Assembly: GCA_028692205.1 (NCBI GenBank)
Contig: JAQUXV010000087.1
Coordinates: 2,999 to 8,950 of the forward strand
Direction: 5' to 3'
Source: Eubacteriales bacterium
GTDB lineage: Bacteria; Bacillota_A; Clostridia; Christensenellales; Aristaeellaceae
Length of the DNA: 5,952 nt
Shown here: positions 1 through 5,303 of the stretch, piece after piece
Layout: each line of letters starts with the position of its first letter
Numbering within the stretch: position 1 is the stretch's first letter
Translations under genes and position numbers: made by a program
Notes under the pieces: model-generated
The model's input: the letters and a program-made list of their open reading frames with translations, nothing else
Database searches by the model: none
What the model was told of the DNA's origin: nothing

Positions 1-11
1 TAGCCTCCCTG

Positions 12-44
12 CCCGCCGATAGAAACGCAACGGCGGTTTTCTAT
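12..44 (+). terminator. Possible intrinsic terminator of an upstream gene
   Basis: CCGCCG at 13-18 can pair with CGGCGG at 31-36 across a 12-nt loop, and four T residues follow at 37-40. A competing pairing, ATAGAAA at 19-25 with TTTCTAT at 38-44, overlaps it, so two mutually exclusive folds are possible. The stem is short and the U-tract is only four bases. The call as the end of a plus-strand gene lying left of the window is plausible but weak. No upstream coding sequence is visible to confirm it. Confidence 0.4.
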
Positions 45-252
45 AAACTAAAATTTTAGCACCGGTTCAGCGGGTACACAAGGGGAACACGCGAGAACAA
101 AAGGTGAAAATGCTTATGTTGCTTGCGTTTGCTGGTACTGGAAGACGTTTTGCCGACTATGAGTAAACGTGCGCTTGCCATGCCTGCCCCGGGAACGCTC
201 GCTTACCGGCCCCGTTTTGTACAGCTGGTTTTTAGTGCCTGCATTAAACAAA

Positions 253-275
253 AGCTCCGATGCTGTATCGGAGCT
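253..275 (-). terminator. Intrinsic terminator on the minus strand
   Basis: AGCTCCGAT (253-261) and ATCGGAGCT (267-275) form a perfect 9-bp stem with a 5-nt loop. Read on the minus strand the stem runs directly into TTTGTTTAA, a good terminator tail. Read on the plus strand it is followed by GCCTGGGG, so it would not terminate there. It therefore implies a minus-strand transcript starting to the right, between about 276 and 470, yet no minus-strand gene is apparent. A small RNA, a decayed gene or part of a mobile intergenic repeat would each explain it. Confidence 0.6.
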
Positions 276-415
276 GCCTGGGGCTTCGTAAAATCACTCC
301 AATGAAAGCCGATTTGCTGTTGTGCGATAAGCAGCTATACCGATGCTTCGCGGCGCAACCCGCGTGAATCGCCTGTTTTGATCGCGATATCCGTAAAGCA
401 ATTTCCTACATACAA

Positions 416-428
416 CGAAAAATTTTCG
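416..428. promoter_or_regulatory. AT-rich palindrome upstream of the operon promoter
   Basis: CGAAAA and TTTTCG form perfect 6-bp arms around a single central A. The site ends 8 nt before the -35 hexamer at 437, where an UP-element-like A/T tract or an upstream operator would sit. It could be a regulator site, but no protein can be assigned to it from sequence alone. Confidence 0.3.
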
Positions 429-436
429 GCTGAACA

Positions 437-466
437 TTGACAGGGAAAGTGGGAATATGTTAATAT
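437..466 (+). promoter_or_regulatory. Sigma-A-type promoter of the gene cluster
   Basis: A perfect -35 hexamer TTGACA (437-442) is followed after 18 nt by TAATAT (461-466), which matches four of six consensus -10 positions. TGT at 458-460 supplies an extended -10 (TGn). Transcription would start at about 472-476, leaving a leader of roughly 50 nt before the regulator gene. No other equally good promoter is visible between the genes downstream, so this is the best candidate for driving the whole cluster. Confidence 0.7.
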
Positions 467-473
467 GCTCTTG

Positions 474-484
474 TGATAATATCA
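474..484. promoter_or_regulatory. Candidate operator TGATA-A-TATCA
   Basis: TGATA (474-478) and TATCA (480-484) are perfect inverted arms around one A. The site covers the predicted transcription start of the operon. GntR/FadR-type regulators bind short palindromes as dimers and often repress their own promoters, so this is a reasonable binding site for the product of the gene at 524. That link is inferred from position and symmetry only. Confidence 0.35.
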
Positions 485-510
485 GTAAAGAATATTAGAT
501 AAACATCAAA

Positions 511-517
511 GGAGGGG
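511..517 (+). promoter_or_regulatory. Strong ribosome binding site deciding a CTG start
   Basis: GGAGGGG, preceded by AAA, is a near-ideal Shine-Dalgarno sequence. The six bases after it (518-523) lead to CTG at 524, in frame with the GntR gene. No ATG, GTG or TTG occurs in this frame between the stop at 500-502 and the GTG at 626. The GTG lies inside the DNA-binding domain and has no comparable ribosome binding site. Confidence 0.7.
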
Positions 518-523
518 ATCCTT

Positions 524-1150
524 CTGAAACGAACGGAAAAACCCCTGACCGGCAAGGTTTACGACTTTGTTTACGACGGGATTATTAACGGAAGCATCAC
601 CAATAACGATATTCTAACCGAAAACGTGTTGGTGGAAGAACTTGGCGTCAGCAAATCGCCTGTTCGCGGCGCGTTGATTTTGCTGTGCGAAGAAAATGTA
701 ATCCAGTCGATTCCAAGGCTGGGCTACAAAGTGCTTCAAATTACTCCCGATCAGGTGCAAAAGCTTACGGAAGCGCGTTTCGCGCTGGAGCCGTTTATGC
801 TGGAAAAGGCGTGGCCGCAGATGCGGGAAGAGCAGATAACGCAGCTTACCATGCACTTGCGGCAGTCCAAAGAGACGGAACTGAAAGACACCAGCATTCA
901 CGAAAACTGGATGCGGAACATCCGGTTTCACATGCTGCTGGCAAGCTTTGCTGAGAATGAATACCTGCTTTCTTCGCTGGAACATGTGCTGAAAAGCTGC
1001 GCGCGTGCCGCGGCGCAGTATTACCTGCATACGCGCGGTATTCCGCAGGGCGAAGCCGACCTGCACGATGCGATTGTAAACGCGATCACGCGCCGGGATT
1101 ATCAGGCGGCGATGGAAACGCTGAAGCAGGACATGCGGCAGATTATTTGA
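524..1150 (+). CDS. GntR-family regulator, FadR/FCD type, probable CTG start
   Basis: This is a 208-residue cytoplasmic DNA-binding regulator, close to the usual length for FCD-type GntR proteins. The N-terminal winged helix-turn-helix spans about residues 8-75. It includes LVEELGVSKSPVRGALILL (36-54), which matches the family pattern LAxxLGVSRxPVRxAL, and the wing PRLGYKV follows. The C-terminal part is an all-helical FCD ligand domain with the FH of the DxxFH motif at 135-136 and a second His at 181. Two usual metal ligands differ: Asn132 replaces the Asp and Asp203 replaces the last His, so metal binding may be altered. The CTG start is chosen because its ribosome binding site is excellent and because starting at GTG 626 would remove the first helix. 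It is the first gene of the cluster and likely regulates it, including itself. The effector is unknown; carboxylates are common ligands in this family. Confidence 0.88.
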   Translation: MKRTEKPLTGKVYDFVYDGIINGSITNNDILTENVLVEELGVSKSPVRGALILLCEENVIQSIPRLGYKVLQITPDQVQKLTEARFALEPFMLEKAWPQMREEQITQLTMHLRQSKETELKDTSIHENWMRNIRFHMLLASFAENEYLLSSLEHVLKSCARAAAQYYLHTRGIPQGEADLHDAIVNAITRRDYQAAMETLKQDMRQII

Positions 1151-1170
1151 TAAAAGGACGTGCTCAACCC

Positions 1171-2130
1171 ATGAACAAGAAGGAACGAGTTAAGGCTGCC
1201 ATCGCGATGAAACCCGTGGACCACGTACCCGCATGCTTTACGCTGCATTTTCCCAGTGAAGTGGCCCGGGGCGACGCGGCGGTAAAAGCGCATCTGGATT
1301 TTTACCGTCAAACGGATTGCGATGCGCTGAAGATCATGAACGAGAACATGGTTCCGCCGATTGGGGAGCTAAACGGCCCCGCCGATTGGAACAAGGTTCC
1401 GTCGTATACCCGTCATTCGCCTTTTATGCAGGCGCAGCTGGAGCTGATCGGCCGTATCTTGGAGGGCGCGGGCGACAATACCTATTCGCTTGCGACTATC
1501 CACGGCATCTGCGCCAGCGCGATTCACCCGCTGGAGGCGCGGTACGGCTATGTACCGGTGCGCAAGATGATGGTGGATACTTTCCGCGCCGACAAACGGA
1601 CGGTGCTGGACGCGTTCGACCGCATTGCGGACGCGATGTGCGATTTGGCTGCGGCCAGCATCGAGGCCGGATGCACCGGCATCTACTACGCGGCGCTTGG
1701 CGGCGAAAAGCACTTTTATACGGACGAGGAATTTGCAGAATGCATGGAACCGTTTGACCTGCGCATTATGGATGCGGCGCGGGCGGCGGGCGGAGACGTG
1801 TTTTTGCACATTTGCAAGGAAAACCTGAACATGGAGCGCTACCGCAACTACGCCGCCCATTGCGATGTGGTCAACTGGGGCATTTACGAGGCTCCGTTAT
1901 CGATGGAAGCGGGCCGCAAACTGTTCCCCAACAAAACGATCATGGGCGGCCTGGCCAACCGCAGCGGCGTTCTGGTGGACGGCACGGAAGCCGAACTACA
2001 GGCGGCGGTTCGCAAGATCATTACCGATTTTAACGGCAACGGGCTGATCCTGGGTGCGGATTGCACCCTGCCGACCGAGATTCCCTATCAGCGCATAGCA
2101 ACCGCAGTGCACGCGGCTGTTATCAAATAA
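1171..2130 (+). CDS. URO-D-family protein, methyltransferase-like
   Basis: A 319-residue soluble protein with the uroporphyrinogen-decarboxylase (TIM-barrel) fold. It opens with MNKKERVKAAI and PVDHVP, the usual start of this family, and carries the late motifs IMGGLANRSGVL and ILGADCTLP. It lacks the RQAGR-type motif of true HemE, so haem synthesis is unlikely. His213-x-Cys215 in FLHICKEN plus Cys298 in GADC match the His-x-Cys...Cys zinc site of MtaA/MtbA-type methylcobamide methyltransferases, although Lys replaces the usual Gly after the first Cys. I infer methyl transfer to or from a corrinoid or thiol; no corrinoid protein lies in the window. The start is ATG 1171, preceded by AAGGA at 1154-1158, which is slightly distant. 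An in-frame TTG at 1147 overlapping the upstream stop lacks a ribosome binding site. The gene lies 20 nt after the regulator and 18 nt before the binding protein. Confidence 0.85.
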   Translation: MNKKERVKAAIAMKPVDHVPACFTLHFPSEVARGDAAVKAHLDFYRQTDCDALKIMNENMVPPIGELNGPADWNKVPSYTRHSPFMQAQLELIGRILEGAGDNTYSLATIHGICASAIHPLEARYGYVPVRKMMVDTFRADKRTVLDAFDRIADAMCDLAAASIEAGCTGIYYAALGGEKHFYTDEEFAECMEPFDLRIMDAARAAGGDVFLHICKENLNMERYRNYAAHCDVVNWGIYEAPLSMEAGRKLFPNKTIMGGLANRSGVLVDGTEAELQAAVRKIITDFNGNGLILGADCTLPTEIPYQRIATAVHAAVIK

Positions 2131-2148
2131 TCAATGGAGGTAATAACC

Positions 2149-3492
2149 ATGAAACGATTGGTCTCCCTGCTTCTTACGCTGGTCATGGCGCTTTGCCTGG
2201 CGGCGTCCGTTCCCGCGATTGCTGAGGAACAGACGGTCTACCCCGATGGAACCGTATCGATTTACTGCACCGGTCAGCCCCAGTTTTTGCAAATGTATTT
2301 CGACGAATGGATTGAGCGCAACCGTGATATCGCCCCGAATGTGACGATTGAGTTTGTGCAGATTGAGAATATGGCCGCAGGCCGCCAGAAGATCTCCATG
2401 GACTATCTTGCCGGCGCGTATGAAGATATGCCCGACGCCATTTACCTGGATGCCGTAGGCGTGGTGGATCTGGCGAGCGCCGGGCTGCTGCTGGACGAGA
2501 CGGATTTCTATGCCCCGCTGGCCGACCTGTTTGTGGCCGGAGCCGCCAATGACGGCACCATTCAGGGCAAGGTATACGGCCTGCCCGAGGCCGTGCGTCC
2601 GCAGATGCTGTATTACAATGCCAACATCTTCGAACAGTACGGTATCGATGTGTCCCTGCTTTCCACGATGAGCGGCTATCTGGAAGCCGGCCGCCAGCTG
2701 AAGGAAAAATCCAACGGCGAAGTGTACCTTTCCTACATCGACCCGACCACCTACACCTGGCGCTACTGGGGCCGCCGCGGCCTGATGCCTCAGGCGAACG
2801 CCAATATCTGGGATGAGAACGGCAATGTCGTTATCGGCTCCGACGAAGGCGCCAAGCTTGCGTTGGGCTATCTGGATACGCTGAACAGCGAGGGCCTGCT
2901 GTATAAGACGACCATGATGTCGCCCCCGCTTTATGAAGCGACCGACGATGGAAAAATCGCCACGTTCTACATGGGCGCTTTCTGGGATGAGTTCCTCCGC
3001 GCCAACCTCACCAAGACGGCCGGCCAGTGGCGCGCCATCAACGCCCCCGTGTTCGACGAGATCGGCACCAACGGCGCTCCCGTATCCAACCTCTTCTGTC
3101 TGGTGGACAACGGCACCAACGAGTATGCCGGGCTGCTGGAGAAGATGTGGTATGATTTCCATACCGATAATGACAACCGCAAAGCGTGGGTCAGCAACAT
3201 GGTGGAAATCGGCGGCGCGTACGCCAACCCCGTCAACAAAGCCATGCTGGAAGATCCCTTCTGGCAGGAAACGTCCTCTTTCTACGGCGACACGTCTTTC
3301 CGTGCGGCGGAAGGCGCGGCGCTGAACAACCCCTCCCAGAACATGACGGTTACCGCCAAGGACAGCGAAGCCGACAGCATTATTTCCGCCGAGATCGAGA
3401 AATATGTGGCCGGAGAGCAGACCATGGATCAGGCAATTGCCAACATGGACAGCGAATTGAAAGCCCGCATCGGCACGGTGGAAATCCCCTGA
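2149..3492 (+). CDS. ABC transporter extracellular solute-binding protein
   Basis: A 447-residue family-1 (UgpB/MalE-like, COG1653) binding protein that captures the solute outside the membrane and delivers it to the permeases encoded next. Residues 1-25 form a Sec signal peptide: positive KR, a hydrophobic stretch, then AIA before EEQ, giving a likely cut after Ala25. The one Cys in it (Cys16, in MALC) does not fit a lipobox, so the protein does not look like a lipoprotein. The mature part has the expected order: TVSIYCTG strand, the DYLAGAYEDMPDAIYLD segment, the hinge-region GKVYGLPEAVRPQMLYYN, and the aromatic-rich WRYWGRRG and FYMGAFWDEF segments. The start is ATG 2149, 8 nt after GGAGG (2136-2140). 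An in-frame ATG at 2134 overlaps that site and is rejected. The substrate is not readable; carbohydrates are typical, but related proteins bind other polar solutes. Confidence 0.92.
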   Translation: MKRLVSLLLTLVMALCLAASVPAIAEEQTVYPDGTVSIYCTGQPQFLQMYFDEWIERNRDIAPNVTIEFVQIENMAAGRQKISMDYLAGAYEDMPDAIYLDAVGVVDLASAGLLLDETDFYAPLADLFVAGAANDGTIQGKVYGLPEAVRPQMLYYNANIFEQYGIDVSLLSTMSGYLEAGRQLKEKSNGEVYLSYIDPTTYTWRYWGRRGLMPQANANIWDENGNVVIGSDEGAKLALGYLDTLNSEGLLYKTTMMSPPLYEATDDGKIATFYMGAFWDEFLRANLTKTAGQWRAINAPVFDEIGTNGAPVSNLFCLVDNGTNEYAGLLEKMWYDFHTDNDNRKAWVSNMVEIGGAYANPVNKAMLEDPFWQETSSFYGDTSFRAAEGAALNNPSQNMTVTAKDSEADSIISAEIEKYVAGEQTMDQAIANMDSELKARIGTVEIP

Positions 3493-3513
3493 CCTGAACG
3501 GTTCTTTACAGTC

Positions 3514-3543
3514 GCGGACGCGGGGGTTACACCCCGCGCCCGC
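3514..3543 (+). promoter_or_regulatory. Stable intercistronic RNA hairpin
   Basis: CGCGGGG (3519-3525) pairs with CCCCGCG (3532-3538) across a 6-nt loop. Beyond one A-C mismatch, GCGG (3514-3517) pairs with CCGC (3540-3543), giving 11 base pairs, ten of them in GC-rich tracts. No U-tract follows, so it is unlikely to be a full terminator. Hairpins between binding-protein and permease genes, as in malE-malF, are known to protect the upstream message and raise binding-protein output relative to permeases. The same role is inferred here. Confidence 0.65.
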
Positions 3544-3575
3544 TGCTATGTGATAATGCTACTGGAGGAATGGCG

Positions 3576-4445
3576 ATGTGGAAAACCCTGCATAAATTCC
3601 GCTGGCCTTACCTGTTTATCAGCCCTTATTTTATCCTGTTCTTTGTTTTCCAGCTGATTCCGCTGGTGTGGACGATCGTCATCAGTTTCGCCGAGTGGGA
3701 CGGGCTGCGGGCGCTAAAATGGGTCGGGCTGCGAAACTACGCGATGATGGCCCGGGATTACATGTTTACCGATTCTCTGCGCAACACGTTTCTCTATTGG
3801 GTGCTTACGGCGATTGGCGTGATCGCTTTCGCACTGCTGACCGCGGGACTGCTGAACAGCAAGATTCTGGGTCAGAAACGTTTTTTCAAAACCGTTACGT
3901 TCCTGCCCTATGTGTGCGCCTCGGTGGCCATGGGGTTGATTTTTAAGATGCTGTTTGAGGAAAACGCGGGGCTGATCAACGAGATCATCGTTTCGCTGGG
4001 CGGAAGCCGCATCGCATGGCTCACCTCCAGCCAATGGGATCGGGTTCCCGTGGTGATCCTGCACATATGGCGGCTGACGCCCTGGTATACCCTGATCGTG
4101 CTTTCGGGCCTGCTGAACATACCGGCGGAGTACTACGAGGCCGCTACGGTGGACGGCGCCAACGGGATGCAACAGTATTTCAAAATCACGCTGCCGATGT
4201 TGGGGAACATCCTGTTCTTCTGCTTCGTAACGGTGACGGTGGATTCGTGGAAGATTTTCAACGAATCCTATGTGCTGGCGGGACCGGGTTCGTCCAATAT
4301 GTCGCTGTTCCAGTTGCTGTATACCTCGGCATTCTCCACGTTCAAGATGGGGTATGCCTCCGCGCTCGGCGTGGTGCTGATTGCGATACTGCTGTTTATT
4401 TCCGTCGTGCAGTTCAAAGTCCGCCGCAGCCAGGGCGAACTGTGA
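3576..4445 (+). CDS. ABC transporter permease, CUT1 MalF/UgpA-like
   Basis: A 289-residue inner-membrane subunit forming half of the import channel. Hydrophobic segments lie at about 13-35, 72-95, 105-128, 158-182, 208-228 and 257-282, consistent with six membrane helices. The cytoplasmic EAA loop that docks the ATPase is clear: EAATVDGA starting at Glu188, followed by FKITLP ending at 207. The N-terminal segment with PYFILFFVFQLIPL and the early WVGLRNY are typical of the MalF/UgpA half of CUT1 systems. The start is ATG 3576, 7 nt after GGAGG (3564-3568). The in-frame ATG at 3570 is too close to that site. The gene lies 83 nt after the binding-protein gene and 20 nt before its partner permease. 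Confidence 0.93.
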   Translation: MWKTLHKFRWPYLFISPYFILFFVFQLIPLVWTIVISFAEWDGLRALKWVGLRNYAMMARDYMFTDSLRNTFLYWVLTAIGVIAFALLTAGLLNSKILGQKRFFKTVTFLPYVCASVAMGLIFKMLFEENAGLINEIIVSLGGSRIAWLTSSQWDRVPVVILHIWRLTPWYTLIVLSGLLNIPAEYYEAATVDGANGMQQYFKITLPMLGNILFFCFVTVTVDSWKIFNESYVLAGPGSSNMSLFQLLYTSAFSTFKMGYASALGVVLIAILLFISVVQFKVRRSQGEL

Positions 4446-4465
4446 CCAGAGGGGAGAGGGATGCT

Positions 4466-5299
4466 GTGAAAACGAGGAAAACATCGCTTAAGCTCTTGGT
4501 CTATCTAATCATGCTGGTTATGGTGGTTACTTGTCTGTTCCCCGTGCTGTGGATGTGTGCGATTTCCTTCAAAACGGTCGGCGAAAGCATTTCGGGGTTT
4601 AACGCGCTGCATATCGACGCGCCGACCTTCGCCAACTACGAGCGCCTGATGCAGCTGATTCCCTTGTGGGATAACCTGTACAACAGCCTGTTTTCCACTA
4701 TCATCGGCACGGTAACCACGCTGTTCTTCTGCGCGCTGGCCGGGTTCGCCTTTGCGAAATATAAGTTTCCCGCGCGGGAAGCGCTGTTCTATTTCGTAAT
4801 CGCAACGATGATGATCGCTCCGGAAGCCGGGTCGATTCCGCTGTTCATCATCATGCGCAAGGTGGGACTGATCAACTCGCTGTGGTCGCTCATCCTGCCG
4901 CGCATCGCGACGGCCGTCGGCATCTTCTACATGCGCCAGTATATTACCGATGTGCCGGACGAGATTGTGGAAGCGTCGAGGATCGACGGCTGCAGCGACC
5001 CCGGCATCTTCCTGCGCATCATCCTGCCGATCATCAAACCGGCGCTGGCTTCGTGGGCCAGCCTTACGGTGATCGCGCGCTGGAACGATTTTTTCTGGCC
5101 GCTGCTGTTCCTGCGCAAGAGCAGCATGTACACACTGATGGTTTCCGTATCCATGCTGCCGACCAGCGACGGTCTTTCAACGCCGTGGCAGGTGGTGCTG
5201 TCCGGCACGACGATTGTGATCGTACCCAGTATACTGCTGTACCTGCTGCTGCAAAGCTTTCAAAAATCGGGCCTTACGGCTGGAGCCGTGAAAGGGTAA
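4466..5299 (+). CDS. ABC transporter permease, CUT1 MalG/UgpE-like
   Basis: A 277-residue inner-membrane protein, the second half of the channel. The first membrane helix spans about residues 10-30 and the last is the SILLYLLLQSF segment near the C-terminus. FAKYKFPAREALF is a family hallmark of MalG-type subunits. The EAA loop reads EASRIDG from Glu169, then FLRIILP ending at 188, so the last Ala of EAA is Ser, a common variant. The C-terminus ends with SGLTAGAVKG, typical of MalG/UgpE relatives. The start is GTG 4466, 9 nt after GGGGAG (4451-4456). The reading frame stays open far upstream, but that part overlaps the first permease in another frame and is not membrane-protein-like. No ATPase gene follows, so energy must come from a shared MsmK/UgpC-type subunit encoded elsewhere. 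Confidence 0.92.
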   Translation: MKTRKTSLKLLVYLIMLVMVVTCLFPVLWMCAISFKTVGESISGFNALHIDAPTFANYERLMQLIPLWDNLYNSLFSTIIGTVTTLFFCALAGFAFAKYKFPAREALFYFVIATMMIAPEAGSIPLFIIMRKVGLINSLWSLILPRIATAVGIFYMRQYITDVPDEIVEASRIDGCSDPGIFLRIILPIIKPALASWASLTVIARWNDFFWPLLFLRKSSMYTLMVSVSMLPTSDGLSTPWQVVLSGTTIVIVPSILLYLLLQSFQKSGLTAGAVKG

Positions 5300-5303
5300 T
5301 GCC

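Larger units (their letters stand above)
45..430. other. Gene-poor intergenic island, possible dispersed element
   Basis: I see no supportable protein gene in this stretch. It contains a perfect 12-bp palindrome CTAAAATTTTAG (48-59), a minus-strand terminator hairpin (253-275), an imperfect hairpin (324-351: GCGA and AGCA arms with a 2-nt bulge) and a 5-bp GC hairpin (349-353 with 360-364). Read on the minus strand, two frames stay open for some distance without a good start: one ends at 335 with residues GDSRGLRREASV, and one runs from about 298 to 114 and includes NAGTKNQLYKTGPVSERSR. These strings resemble what I recall of over-annotated peptides derived from intergenic repeats in Clostridia. 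That recollection is unverified. The stretch could equally be unique untranslated sequence. Confidence 0.35.

Noticed and set aside
110..166. 18-codon plus-strand ORF (MLMLLAFAGTGRRFADYE) with a fair AAAAGG site
   Set aside because: It is very short, has no promoter or attenuator structure linked to the operon, and lies inside the island that looks non-coding.
56..181. 41-codon minus-strand ORF starting ATG with a GKTSSS string
   Set aside because: Low-complexity basic sequence without a ribosome binding site. The GKTSSS string is not a real P-loop context.
123..305. 60-codon plus-strand open frame starting at TTG
   Set aside because: No ribosome binding site, no recognisable protein character, and it runs straight through the terminator hairpin at 253-275.
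65..435. GTTCAGC (65-71) and GCTGAAC (429-435) with nearby AAAATTTT as terminal inverted repeats of the island
   Set aside because: The arms are only 7 bp, and AAAATTTT is on the wrong side of the right arm for true terminal repeats. No target duplication is visible.
2131..3162. Long open frame antisense to the binding-protein gene
   Set aside because: It is a composition shadow of the GC-rich coding strand: no ribosome binding site and no family features, while the plus-strand gene is unmistakable.
4016..4465. Upstream extension of the second permease frame into the first permease
   Set aside because: It would add about 150 non-membrane residues overlapping another gene. GTG 4466 has the ribosome binding site and gives the family's normal length.
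4461..4469. Minimal ORF ATG-CTG-TGA just before the second permease
   Set aside because: It is probably chance: its ATG lies only a few bases after the GGGGAG site and overlaps the GTG start. A start-stop regulatory role cannot be supported.
3714..4484. Long open frame antisense to the first permease
   Set aside because: Rich in His, Gln and Arg with no domain character, as expected of the reverse strand of a membrane-protein gene.
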